Assembly: GCF_001435235.1 (NCBI RefSeq)
Contig: NZ_AZGB01000018.1
Location: 42,367-106,366 of the forward strand
Origin: Liquorilactobacillus ghanensis DSM 18630
Lineage (GTDB): Bacteria > Bacillota > Bacilli > Lactobacillales > Lactobacillaceae
Reading direction: 5' to 3'
Length of the DNA stretch: 64,000 nucleotides
Position numbers and translations under genes: made by a program. Positions 27,387 to 35,683 of this stretch are shown here, in pieces. The number at the start of each line of letters is the position of its first letter. The stretch's first letter is position 1. The notes beneath the pieces were generated by a model. That model worked only from the letters and a program-made list of their open reading frames with translations. It searched no databases and had not been told where the DNA came from.

Positions 27387-29009
27387 TTATTTGGCAATGT
27401 AAGCATGCTTAAAATTGAAAGCAATCCCCGCCGTATTATAAACAACGCCTTTAACATCGCTTCGTAACAATTGAGCTTGTGACAATTGATACAATGGTGC
27501 CACTCCCTGCTCTTGGCTTAATAATTTTGAAGCAGCTACTAGATCCTGCCAACGCTTATTTTGATTATTAACATCGGTCGTTTTTGACACATTGATTAAT
27601 CGATCATAAGTCGGATTATCCCATTTCCCATCATTATATGCATTGTTCTTGGTAAAGAGGTCTAAAAAACTAATTGGATCAGAAAAATCAGCCGCCCAAC
27701 CAGCTAAGACAACATCAAATTGACCGGCTGCCGCTCGCGTAATCCGGGTTTTCTTGGGCAAATTTTCAACTGCAACTTTGGCACCGGGCAGATTAGTTTC
27801 AAATTGGCTTTGTAAGTAATCAGTTACTGCTTTGCTCATGTCATCATCATCACCCATTAATGTAAAGCTTAACTTTTTAACACCTAATTCCCGCAAACCC
27901 TCACGCCATAATTTTTGTGCCTGTGACTTATTATAAGTTACCCCAGTTGTAGTTGCAGCAGCAGTTGCAAAATCTTTTCCCTGATAACTGGCTAAATCTT
28001 GAGAAACAATTCCCTTAGCAGGCAGTGAACCGTTCCCTAAGACCTTCTTAACCAATTGCTGCCGATCAACCGCATAGGACAGTGCCTGCCGAATTTTTTT
28101 ATTTTGAAATTCCTTGTTTGTTTGATTAAATTCCAAATAATTGGTCCGTGATTGCTTCAAAGAAACATAGTCTTTATTGTTGGATAACTGCTTGGCCTGC
28201 TCAGCATCCAAATAAGTTTCATCAAGCTTCTTATTTTGATAAAGATTATACGAAGTTGTGGTGCTTTTAGCTACTTGAAAAGTAATTTTTTGCAATTTTA
28301 CCGCTTTTTGATCCCAATAATCTTTATTCTTTACTAAATGCCAATTCAAATTTGAACCATTCCAGCCGGCAACCTTATAAGGTCCGTTATAGACCATATA
28401 TTTAGCTGCTGTGCCATACTTGGAACCGTACTGTTCAACTGCTTTTTGATCTTGCGGGAAAAACACCGTAAAGCCCATTAATAATTTAAAATATGGAATA
28501 TTTTTATCCAGCGTAACTACTAACTTATATTTGTTAGCCGCTTTAACACCTAATGTCGTCACTGGTTTTTTACCGTTAGCAACTGCGTCAGCATTCTTAA
28601 TCCCGCTAAATAAATACGCATACTGTGACGCTGTTTTCGGATTGACTGTTCGTCGCCAAGAATAAACAAAATTTTGGGCTGTCACTGGATCCCCATTTGA
28701 CCACTTACTATTTTTTCGTAAAGTAAAAGTATACTTTAGCCCATGATTGCTGACTTGAGTTTTAGTTGCCAATCCCGGTTCGATTTTGCTGTCTTTTCCT
28801 AAACGATAAAGGCCCTCAGTACTATTGCTGATAGTATCTGAACTAACCGTGTCAACTACTTTTGATAAATCCAATGTCTGCAACTCAGTCGGTTCCGACC
28901 AGTGCAGCACTTGTGATGAATCCTGCTGACTACCCTTAGAACCACACGCAGCCAGTGCAACTGTGCTGACAGCAATGACTGCTGCCAACATCCCTTTTTT
29001 TAAACCCAT
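27387..29009 (-). CDS. Second OppA-like peptide-binding lipoprotein, attenuator controlled
   Basis: The 540-residue lipoprotein has lipobox LAAC with Cys22 and SBP family 5 motifs (WSNGDPVTAQNFVYSWRR). By eye it shares long identical stretches with the adjacent OppA. GGGGGAG stands before ATG 29009. It has no permease of its own. Its transcript begins about 280 nt upstream and passes through a leader peptide and attenuator, so its expression probably responds to branched-chain amino acid shortage. The two OppA proteins probably differ in peptide preference. Confidence 0.92.
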   Translation of the reverse strand: MGLKKGMLAAVIAVSTVALAACGSKGSQQDSSQVLHWSEPTELQTLDLSKVVDTVSSDTISNSTEGLYRLGKDSKIEPGLATKTQVSNHGLKYTFTLRKNSKWSNGDPVTAQNFVYSWRRTVNPKTASQYAYLFSGIKNADAVANGKKPVTTLGVKAANKYKLVVTLDKNIPYFKLLMGFTVFFPQDQKAVEQYGSKYGTAAKYMVYNGPYKVAGWNGSNLNWHLVKNKDYWDQKAVKLQKITFQVAKSTTTSYNLYQNKKLDETYLDAEQAKQLSNNKDYVSLKQSRTNYLEFNQTNKEFQNKKIRQALSYAVDRQQLVKKVLGNGSLPAKGIVSQDLASYQGKDFATAAATTTGVTYNKSQAQKLWREGLRELGVKKLSFTLMGDDDDMSKAVTDYLQSQFETNLPGAKVAVENLPKKTRITRAAAGQFDVVLAGWAADFSDPISFLDLFTKNNAYNDGKWDNPTYDRLINVSKTTDVNNQNKRWQDLVAASKLLSQEQGVAPLYQLSQAQLLRSDVKGVVYNTAGIAFNFKHAYIAK

Positions 29010-29056
29010 CTAAAACTCCCCCTTGAAATGAAATAAATTTACGCTTTTTTCAGACA

Positions 29057-29191
29057 AATAAAAAGCCCATCAACTGAATGTTAGTTGATGGGGTTAATAA
29101 TCATTTTATTTGATCCCCATCACTATTTACTCAGCGTGATGGGTTCGCTTGCTGTCTGTCAAAAGCCTAGACATCAGCTAACACATCACGC
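29057..29191 (-). promoter_or_regulatory. Five-segment transcription attenuator upstream of the second OppA
   Basis: Five related segments can pair only with neighbours (minus strand): 1, GCGTGATGTG (29191-29182, within the leader peptide); 2, CCCATCACGC (29143-29134); 3, GTGATGGGG (29123-29115); 4, CCCCATCAACT (29093-29083); 5, AGTTGATGGGC (29075-29065), then a U-rich tail (29064-29057). Pairing 4:5 is a 10-bp terminator, 3:4 (8 bp) an antiterminator, 2:3 (8 bp) blocks it, and 1:2 (8-9 bp) frees segment 3. A ribosome that finishes the peptide covers segment 1 (terminator on). One stalled at the Ile/Phe/Leu/Val run leaves it free (read-through). Confidence 0.8.
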
Positions 29192-29265
29192 GTGCTAATA
29201 ATGACTAGGAAAATAATTCGTTGCTTTGTATTATTAAATAATTGCCATTCATTTGCCTGCATCAT
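29167..29265 (-). CDS. Leader peptide of the attenuator (32 aa)
   Basis: ATG at 29265 follows AGGAGG (29281-29276) at 10 nt; a second ATG is next to it. The 32-residue peptide contains the run IIFLVII (codons at 29217-29197) and stops at TAG 29169-29167. Segment 1 of the attenuator lies within the codons just after that run. The codon content fits control by charged Ile, Leu or Val tRNA. Confidence 0.75.
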   Translation of the reverse strand: MMQANEWQLFNNTKQRIIFLVIISTRDVLADV

Positions 29266-29292
29266 GGTTATCTGACCTCCTGTTAAAAAATA

Positions 29293-29320
29293 ATTATAAA
29301 CGTTTATAAAAAAAATGCAA
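29293..29320 (-). promoter_or_regulatory. Promoter of the leader/second OppA transcript, with a palindrome
   Basis: TTGCAT (29320-29315) and TATAAT (29298-29293) are 16 bp apart on the minus strand. A perfect 16-bp palindrome TTATAAACGTTTATAA (29294-29309) covers the -10 box and spacer. This could be an operator for an unidentified repressor. Confidence 0.6.
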
Positions 29321-29421
29321 GCTTAAATTCAGCTGCTATTGAAATAGTAAATAGTAGCTAGTTTTCTTTAAATGACTGAAAAATGCTACAATTAAATTAT
29401 TAATACCAAAGGAGATCTAAA

Positions 29422-30669
29422 ATGACAGAAATCATTATTGCTGGATTAAATCTGCACACAGCCGATTTTGACTACTCAATGGCTGAATTTGCCAACTTGG
29501 CCCAAGCAGCAGAAATGCACGTTTTGGCACAATTGACACAAGCAGCTGACCATCCGATCAGTGGAACTTATTTCGGTCGAGGAAAAGCGGATGAGTTTGC
29601 AGCAGCAGTGGCCGCCAATCAAGCAGACGCTTTATTGGTTAACGACCAGTTGTCTCCAACTCAATTACGAAACTTGGAAGAAATTGTCAAAGTACCGGTT
29701 ATCGACCGCACTGAGTTGATTCTAGAAATTTTTTCACGCCGTGCCCGTACAAAAAGAGCCAAACTCCAAGTTGAGATTGCCCGGTTGAAGTATCAATTGC
29801 CACGGCTGCGAATTTCCGGTTTCAATAAGCTGGATCAGCAAAGCAGTGGTAGTCAAAGTGCCAATCGTGGTGCTGGTGAAACACAGCACGAACTAACTAA
29901 AAGAACCTTACAACAACGGATCAACCAATTACAGCATCAATTACAAGAAATTGCTAAGGAGAACCTGACTCAAAGCCGAGCACGTCAACGATCCGGTTTG
30001 CCGCTTGTTGCTTTTGTCGGCTATACTAATGCGGGAAAGTCAACTACCTTTAATGGCCTGCTGAATTTATTCGGAGAAAAAACTGCCAACCGCAACTTAG
30101 TTAAAGACCAATTGTTTGCCACCTTGGATACCTCGATCCGCCGGTTAAACTTTAAAGACAACAAATCTTTTTTAATCAGTGATACTGTTGGTTTCATTAA
30201 TGATTTGCCAGCTGATCTACTTGAGGCCTTTAAAACGACTTTAGAAACCGTCAACGAGGCCGATCTGCTGATTCAAGTAATTGATATTAGTCAGCCTGAA
30301 TACAAAAAAATGATGGCAGCCACTGAGAAAACTTTAAAGCAAATCGGAGCTGGCAGTATTCCAATGCTTTATGCCTACAATAAAGCGGATAAGTTGCATT
30401 TAACTTATCCGCTCAGTGAAGGTGGTCAACTGACCTACAGTGCTGTTGACCAAACTTCATTAATTAAATTAACTGCCTTGATTAAACAACAACTGTTTGG
30501 CAATTATCAACAGTTTGAATATTTGATTCCTTTTCAAGCCAGTCGCTTTCTGGAAGAATTCAACCAGCAAGCTAATATTTTAGAAACGCATTATACGGCT
30601 GAAGGAACTTTATTAAAAGCTGAGGTATCACCGCAAATGGCACAAAAGTTCACTCGTTTCCAACAATAA
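29422..30669 (+). CDS. hflX: GTPase HflX
   Basis: This 415-residue ribosome-associated GTPase splits stalled 70S ribosomes under stress. It has the HflX N-terminal domain (about 20-110), a coiled-coil (about 160-190) and G-domain motifs G1 GYTNAGKST (about 200), G3 DTVGF and G4 NKAD. AAGGAG precedes ATG 29422. It is convergent with the next gene, which ends 1 bp away, with no visible terminator between them. Confidence 0.95.
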   Translation: MTEIIIAGLNLHTADFDYSMAEFANLAQAAEMHVLAQLTQAADHPISGTYFGRGKADEFAAAVAANQADALLVNDQLSPTQLRNLEEIVKVPVIDRTELILEIFSRRARTKRAKLQVEIARLKYQLPRLRISGFNKLDQQSSGSQSANRGAGETQHELTKRTLQQRINQLQHQLQEIAKENLTQSRARQRSGLPLVAFVGYTNAGKSTTFNGLLNLFGEKTANRNLVKDQLFATLDTSIRRLNFKDNKSFLISDTVGFINDLPADLLEAFKTTLETVNEADLLIQVIDISQPEYKKMMAATEKTLKQIGAGSIPMLYAYNKADKLHLTYPLSEGGQLTYSAVDQTSLIKLTALIKQQLFGNYQQFEYLIPFQASRFLEEFNQQANILETHYTAEGTLLKAEVSPQMAQKFTRFQQ

Positions 30670-30670
30670 A

Positions 30671-31504
30671 TTAATGCTTATTTTGCCTGCTTTGCTTAAT
30701 TTCCTTGTTTTCGTTTTTAGGACGATATGCCAGTTGCAATTTAACAGTATAAGGACGTTGTTCAACCATTACACTGGAACGCCCAGCAAATTTGACGGGG
30801 CCCCCCTGAACTGTTACCGTTGCTGCATACAATTGATATCGCTGACTTGCTGCTGCTACTGGCATCAAGCCAACGGTTTTTATTTGCCCTAAAACTTTCT
30901 TTTCCATCTGATTAATTCCACCAGCTAGAAGCAATTGTTCACCTTGATGCTGCAATTCGTAATACGGCAACGCGACTGGCTGATTTAAAGCTGCCACTGT
31001 TTGCCCATTTCGCAAAATCTGATCATCACTCATCCCAGCATAATCCAACTTAAGATAATTTTGTGCGACCAGCTGTTCAACAATTTGTTGAAGTGTTTGC
31101 TGTTGCTGCAATGAACTGCTAATTTCTGCGGGTAAAACTTTTTCATTAGTAAACAAACCATTCGTTTGAACAAATCCCGGTTGCGGCCGGCGTGATCCTT
31201 CAGTTGGGACTGGTCGGGGTTTCAAATGCAACGTTTTTTCAAGCCAAGGAGTGAAATCTAATTTTGAATTCTTTTTAGTGAAGTAATAAATCAGGTTCAA
31301 ATAGGCTAAATAGCCTAAACCAAGAAAGGCCAATACAAATAATAAACCTCGCAGCCAAAAGCCATTTGCAAAGAAGCGGTAAGCTACATACAGCAAGTAA
31401 CAATCACCAACTGAACCCAGCACCGTATAGACTTGATTTTTCAGCCGAACATTCATATTAATATAGCCTAAATAACCGTTAATCATCCCAATAATGCTGA
31501 ACAT
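30671..31504 (-). CDS. Conserved lactobacillar membrane protein of unknown function
   Basis: The 277-residue protein has two or three N-terminal hydrophobic helices (about 1-80; begins MFSIIGMINGYLGYINMNVRL) followed by a long soluble region without a recognised motif. It resembles an uncharacterised family seen in lactobacilli (possibly DUF6681; not checked). It lies 11 bp downstream of a Ser-rich envelope protein on the same strand, so the two are probably one operon. No function can be assigned. Confidence 0.7.
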   Translation of the reverse strand: MFSIIGMINGYLGYINMNVRLKNQVYTVLGSVGDCYLLYVAYRFFANGFWLRGLLFVLAFLGLGYLAYLNLIYYFTKKNSKLDFTPWLEKTLHLKPRPVPTEGSRRPQPGFVQTNGLFTNEKVLPAEISSSLQQQQTLQQIVEQLVAQNYLKLDYAGMSDDQILRNGQTVAALNQPVALPYYELQHQGEQLLLAGGINQMEKKVLGQIKTVGLMPVAAASQRYQLYAATVTVQGGPVKFAGRSSVMVEQRPYTVKLQLAYRPKNENKEIKQSRQNKH

Positions 31505-31515
31505 CTTGATTCCTC

Positions 31516-32025
31516 CTACTGATTATTCGTATTCGTGTTATTAGCGCTTGAGGATGACTGAGCAGGTTTGACCCCATTTTGATTCTGCTGCTGACTTTGC
31601 GATTGATTTTGCTGATCAGCCGATGAAGTTGCCGAACTGGAACTAGACGATTCAGCCCGATCTTCAGTCGAAGTTGAAGCAGATGTAGCAGAAGAAGATT
31701 CATCCTGATTTTCCTGAGTTGAACTACTTGATTCATCCGCACTTGTTGTTGCAGAATCATCGGTTGATTCAGCCGAACTACTTTCACTTTTTTCAGAAAA
31801 AGATGTTTCGCTATTTTTATCCTTATCTTTGTCTTTATCAGCTGAACTACTGCTTTTTTGCGGTTGACTGCTGCTTGAATAGCTACTTGACGAAGAAACT
31901 TTTGTTACTGGTTGCCCTTCAGAAGTGTGGGTTGCAGTATTAACAGCTACATTAGTTGCCCCCAATGCCAAGACAATTGACATGATTGCAAAGGGGGTTA
32001 TAAATGGTGGCGTTTGAGATGCCAT
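31516..32025 (-). CDS. Serine-rich membrane-anchored protein
   Basis: The 169-residue protein has one N-terminal hydrophobic segment (about 8-30) without a clear cleavage site. About 130 residues of low-complexity sequence dominated by Ser, Asp, Glu, Thr and Gln follow. The tail carries runs of SSSS and a KDKDKDKN block. Such tails are often extracellular spacers or glycosylation targets. It has GGAG before ATG 32025 and is probably cotranscribed with the membrane protein at 30671-31504. The repetitive codons might be prone to slippage. Confidence 0.7.
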   Translation of the reverse strand: MASQTPPFITPFAIMSIVLALGATNVAVNTATHTSEGQPVTKVSSSSSYSSSSQPQKSSSSADKDKDKDKNSETSFSEKSESSSAESTDDSATTSADESSSSTQENQDESSSATSASTSTEDRAESSSSSSATSSADQQNQSQSQQQNQNGVKPAQSSSSANNTNTNNQ

Positions 32026-32093
32026 CTTGATCGCTCCATTTCTTAAAAATTTACTATAAAACTAATTTAAACCTATTTATTAATAAAACAAGT

Positions 32094-32531
32094 CTATTTA
32101 TTTGAAGATTTTGCTAAATTTGCACATTCAGCACATAAACCGTACAGTTCAAAATGATGATCTTGCACCTCGCAGCCTGGTAATTGATCCTGAAAATAAT
32201 CTAACGGGCACATTTTAAGTTCTTGAACCTTACCGCAATTACGACAAATAAAATGATGGTGATGCTGATGCAAAAAATCACACTGAAATTTGACAACTGC
32301 ATTGCCATCACGAACTTGCTGTTCTACAATCCCCATTTCTTCAAACTCTTTAATATTACGATAAATCGTATTATGACTCATCCCCGGATACTGTTGATGC
32401 ATATAATGATCGACTGTTGTAATATTCACATACTGCGTCTGAAAATGACTAAGGTATTGCAGCAGACTTAATCGCTGTTTAGTAATACGATAACGGTTTT
32501 TTTGTAATATTTTAACAGCAACATCAATCAT
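32094..32531 (-). CDS. Fur-family metalloregulator (Fur/Zur/PerR type not resolved)
   Basis: The 145-residue protein has a winged helix (about 10-80; MSHNTIYRNIKEFEE is the recognition region) and the dimerisation domain with structural zinc CxxC pairs C96/C99 and C133/C136. A His-rich HQHHHH segment (88-93) gives the regulatory metal ligands. The residue at the PerR Asp104 position is Glu, which points to Fur or Zur rather than PerR, but this is only suggestive. GGAG precedes ATG 32531. A Fur-box-like site lies just upstream, suggesting autoregulation. Confidence 0.85.
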   Translation of the reverse strand: MIDVAVKILQKNRYRITKQRLSLLQYLSHFQTQYVNITTVDHYMHQQYPGMSHNTIYRNIKEFEEMGIVEQQVRDGNAVVKFQCDFLHQHHHHFICRNCGKVQELKMCPLDYFQDQLPGCEVQDHHFELYGLCAECANLAKSSNK

Positions 32532-32563
32532 GCTGAACAGCTCCTTAATTAATTTAATTTTAA

Positions 32564-32578
32564 TGATAATAATTACTA
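32564..32578. promoter_or_regulatory. Fur/PerR-box-like inverted repeat
   Basis: TGATAATAATTACTA fits the 7-1-7 TGATAATnATTATCA pattern with two mismatches in the right half. It lies about 35 bp upstream of the Fur-family start codon. Confidence 0.45.
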
Positions 32579-32602
32579 TCTATCAGTATACCATAAACCC
32601 GC

Positions 32603-33166
32603 TTAATCGTCAGAAAATAACTTATTTGCCCGCAGTAGTTGTTCTAACTCTTGCTGTGTTTGCTGCCAATTATCATTAACTAAGACTTGACACTTATTTT
32701 GCAGAGCTGGCGGCACTTGCAAGTCTCGTTGACCTTCTCGACTTTGTAAATGTTTTTTCCCGTTCTCAGTAAACGATCGCTGCTCCACACGTTTTAATAA
32801 CGTTTGCGGAGAGCTGACTGCCAGATAAACACAAACTGTTTGTTGCGGTAGTTGCTGACAATAAGTCAATGCCCCTTGCGTATCTAATACGATTACTGCT
32901 CGCGGGCTTTTCTGCCATGCACGTTTTAATCCTTCACGTGAAGAACCATAATAATGTCGATCATAGACAACTTTTTCAAAATAGTGCTGTTTAGCAAAGG
33001 AAGCTGTCGTTTCAAAATAATAATCCTGTCCAGTTACCTCACCTGTTCGCGGTGGACGAGTAGTGTGGGTAATAACTCGGCTAAAACCGTAATGTTGCTG
33101 TAAATAATTACTGACTCGTGTTTTCCCGGAACCAGGTGCTCCACAAAGAACTAAAAGTCGTTTCAT
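32603..33166 (-). CDS. Guanylate-kinase-like P-loop protein
   Basis: This 187-residue protein has P-loop GAPGSGKT (about 8-15) and the guanylate-kinase TRPPRTGE and GQDYYF motifs. The ATP-binding lid is shorter than in the housekeeping enzyme, and the sequence is Gln-rich and divergent. It may be a paralogue of Gmk with another nucleotide substrate. ATG 33166 has GGAGG; I do not use the 25 upstream codons. A TATAAT -10 with a weak -35 (TGTTAA, 17-bp spacing) lies just upstream. Confidence 0.78.
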   Translation of the reverse strand: MKRLLVLCGAPGSGKTRVSNYLQQHYGFSRVITHTTRPPRTGEVTGQDYYFETTASFAKQHYFEKVVYDRHYYGSSREGLKRAWQKSPRAVIVLDTQGALTYCQQLPQQTVCVYLAVSSPQTLLKRVEQRSFTENGKKHLQSREGQRDLQVPPALQNKCQVLVNDNWQQTQQELEQLLRANKLFSDD

Positions 33167-33518
33167 TTTAACTTCCTCCAAAACCGAAGAATTATAACTT
33201 AATTTTACTATAGTTAACAGTTTATCGGAACCATTTACCAAGTTTATCGTTTCAACATCATCAAGTTCTAATCAAACAGTTCAGATTGAAAATTCAAAAA
33301 ACATTAGTGCTCTGGAATGAAATATTAAATATTTTCAAAATCAGTGATCATGTCAGCCAGATAATAAAAGCTAAGTTTATCAGCTCTTTAAATTTGCTTT
33401 TAAAAATTTGTTTCCCTATTTATTAGCTTTTGCAAAGCTATTTGACATTTTATTCTAATCTTGTATACTTACCTCGTTATCTATTTCTAACCTACTTTAT
33501 TAATTGGGGGAATTTTAC
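33167..33518. other. Divergent intergenic region, kinase-like gene and permease
   Basis: It contains a minus-strand promoter candidate (TATAAT at 33196-33191) and a good plus-strand promoter at 33442-33469. Between them lies about 200 bp of A+T-rich sequence in which I see no gene, palindrome or leader. Confidence 0.5.
33442..33469 (+). promoter_or_regulatory. Permease promoter
   Basis: TTGACA (33442-33447) and TATACT (33464-33469) are spaced 16 bp. The 5' leader is about 40 nt, too short for a riboswitch. Confidence 0.75.
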
Positions 33519-34907
33519 TTGAGTTTGAAAGACCGAATCTTCAAAAAGGAAAGTTTGGCACGTTATTTGGACAAGGACGGCCGTTTAGTTAAATCAATGG
33601 GTGCTGGTGATCTAATTGCTTTAGGAATCGGCGCCGTAATTGGAACGGGGATCTTTATCCTACCAGGGACTGTCGCAGCCTTACATAGCGGCCCAGCCAT
33701 TATCCTTTCATTTATCGTAGCAGCAATTGTTTGTTCGACTTCAGCCATGTGCTATGCTGAATTTTCTTCAGCATTGCCGATTGCCGGCAGCGCCTATTCA
33801 TTTGGTAATGTCATTTTTGGCGAAGTAGTCGGCTGGTTTTTAGGTTGGGCTTTAATTTTAGAGTACATGCTCGCTGTAGCGGCTGTTTCGACTGGTTGGG
33901 CTGCTTATTTTAGTTCTTTTTTAGGCGGCTTTGGAATTCATCTTCCTCATGCAATCAGTGGTTACTTTGATCCAGCACACGGAACCTATATCAACTTGGT
34001 AGCTATTTTAATCGTCTTATTGATTTCTTTCATCCTATCTCTGGGAGTTAAGACATCCGTTCGTTTTAATAATATAATCGTTATTTTAAAAATTGCTATT
34101 ATTATCATCTTTTTGCTTGTTGGTATGTTTTATATTAAACCGGCTAATTGGCATCCGTTCTTTCCATTTGGCGTTGGCGGTGTTTTTAAGGGAGCTAGTC
34201 TGGTTTTCTTTGCTTACTTGGGGTTTGATGCGGTTTCCGCTTCAGCCGCAGAAGTTAAGAATCCGAAAAGAAATATGCCGGTCGGTATCTTAGGGACCTT
34301 GATTATTTGTACGATCCTTTATATCTTAGTTTCAGTCGTTTTGACAGGGATGGTTTCTTACACTAAGTTAAATGTTGCCAACCCGGTTTCCTTTGCTTTG
34401 CAGCTGGTTAATCAAAATTGGGTTGCCGGTATTATTTCTTTAGGAGCCTTAGCTGGGATGTTTACGATGATGGTTACAATGATTTTCAGCAGCTCACGGC
34501 TAATTTATTCAATCGGTCGTGATGGATTATTACCAAAATTCTTAGGTGAAATCAGTCCGAAACACCATATTCCGGCAAAAGCTATGACGGTTGTAACTTT
34601 GATCATTTGCTTGATGGGCGGTTTTGTTTCTTTAGATCAATTGACCAATCTGGTTAACATCGGAACATTGATTGCCTTTACTTTTGTTTCGCTTGGAATT
34701 ATTCCCTTAAGAAAACGAAAAGATATTCCCAATGATGGGTTTAAAGTGCCATTTTACCCTGTTCTGCCAATTGTTTCAGTTATTTTGTGCATTTTAATGA
34801 TGACTCAGTTGTCAGCAGAAACTTGGATTGCTTCGATCATCTGGTTTATTATTGGAATGATCATCTACTTTGCCTATGGAATCAAACATAGTCAAATAGC
34901 TAAATAA
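33519..34907 (+). CDS. APC-family amino acid permease (CAT/YfnA type)
   Basis: The 462-residue transporter has 12 helices with the conserved GIGAVIGTGIFILPG near the N-terminus and LVFFAYLGFDAVSASAAEVK, typical of the cationic amino acid transporter branch. TTG 33519 is the start, 7 nt after GGGGGA. The frame could begin at TTG 33504, but that codon precedes the Shine-Dalgarno. A terminator follows. The substrate is not certain. Confidence 0.88.
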   Translation: MSLKDRIFKKESLARYLDKDGRLVKSMGAGDLIALGIGAVIGTGIFILPGTVAALHSGPAIILSFIVAAIVCSTSAMCYAEFSSALPIAGSAYSFGNVIFGEVVGWFLGWALILEYMLAVAAVSTGWAAYFSSFLGGFGIHLPHAISGYFDPAHGTYINLVAILIVLLISFILSLGVKTSVRFNNIIVILKIAIIIIFLLVGMFYIKPANWHPFFPFGVGGVFKGASLVFFAYLGFDAVSASAAEVKNPKRNMPVGILGTLIICTILYILVSVVLTGMVSYTKLNVANPVSFALQLVNQNWVAGIISLGALAGMFTMMVTMIFSSSRLIYSIGRDGLLPKFLGEISPKHHIPAKAMTVVTLIICLMGGFVSLDQLTNLVNIGTLIAFTFVSLGIIPLRKRKDIPNDGFKVPFYPVLPIVSVILCILMMTQLSAETWIASIIWFIIGMIIYFAYGIKHSQIAK

Positions 34908-34943
34908 TATTAACAATTACAAAATATTAATTATTTATTTTGG

Positions 34944-34968
34944 ATAGCCTGTCAAGGCTATTTTTTTT
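34944..34968 (+). terminator. Permease terminator
   Basis: ATAGCC (34944-34949) and GGCTAT (34956-34961) form a stem with a 6-nt loop followed by T8. Confidence 0.75.
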
Positions 34969-35133
34969 GCTTAGATTAACAAACCGCTCTATTCTGGTTT
35001 TATCAATTTTATTAATTGAATCTATAAATCACTTATCTCAAACAACCTTAAAGAGCTATCAGCAACACCGCTAGTCACAGCTTTTATTTACTTTACAAAT
35101 TTGTTATACTTTTCAGCGGTACCCTGCGTGCCG

Positions 35134-35173
35134 GGTGGTTCGTAAACATCCCACCGTAATAAAAAACTAGGAG
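35134..35173 (+). promoter_or_regulatory. preQ1-I riboswitch
   Basis: Stem P1 GGTGG/CCACC (35134-35138 and 35151-35155) closes a 12-nt loop TTCGTAAACATC that matches the Bacillus class-I loop in length and pattern. The A-rich tail ends in AAAAAACTAGGAGG and contains the queT Shine-Dalgarno. Ligand binding should sequester that site and block translation. An alternative ACCC...GGGT pairing just upstream overlaps P1. A -10 box TATACT lies at 35105-35110. Confidence 0.85.
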
Positions 35174-35183
35174 GAAATTAAAA

Positions 35184-35675
35184 ATGCAAGCAACACATCA
35201 ACACTTAGTTGGTCTAATTAAGGCTAGCTTGATTGCGGCACTCTATGTTGTTTTAACTTTAGCCTTAGTTCCGTTCAGCTATGGACCAATTCAATTTCGT
35301 TTATCGGAAACATTAAATAATCTGGCGGTTTTTAATAAACGCTATATTTGGGGATTGACCCTTGGCTGTGTGATTGCCAATCTTTGGTCCAGTCTGGGCC
35401 CGCTAGATGTAATTTTTGGTTCTTTGGGAACTTTAATGATGACCGTAATCAGTCATTATTTGAGCCGCTTAGTCCAAAAGAAATGGCAAAAATTGACAAT
35501 TGCTGTAATAGTCTGCACCCTTTCTGCTTGTAGTGTGGCGTTAGAACTTTATCTAATCAGTCATGTACCTTTTTGGGCTACTTACCTGAGTGTTGCAATC
35601 GGTGAGTTTGGTTCAATGGTTTTGGGTGCAGTTGTAATTGGAATTATTAGTTTGAAAATTGATCTAACAAAGTAG
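35184..35675 (+). CDS. queT: QueT, ECF-type queuosine precursor transporter (S component)
   Basis: The 163-residue protein has five to six hydrophobic helices and the QueT signatures YGPIQFRLSETLNNL and ANLWSSLGPLDVIFGSLGTL. It imports preQ1 or a related precursor for tRNA queuosine synthesis together with the shared ECF module, whose genes are not in the window. The preQ1-I riboswitch directly upstream independently supports the substrate. AGGAGG precedes ATG 35184. Confidence 0.93.
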   Translation: MQATHQHLVGLIKASLIAALYVVLTLALVPFSYGPIQFRLSETLNNLAVFNKRYIWGLTLGCVIANLWSSLGPLDVIFGSLGTLMMTVISHYLSRLVQKKWQKLTIAVIVCTLSACSVALELYLISHVPFWATYLSVAIGEFGSMVLGAVVIGIISLKIDLTK

Positions 35676-35683
35676 GTGGAATT

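Noticed and set aside
31479-31787. Alternative frame inside the Ser-rich gene
   Set aside because: It arises from the repetitive Ser codons read in another frame; the annotated frame has a proper start and membrane anchor.
31520-31920. Possible CRISPR or tandem repeat array in the Ser-rich region
   Set aside because: The repetition is codon-level (Ser/Asp/Lys) without regular repeat-spacer spacing.
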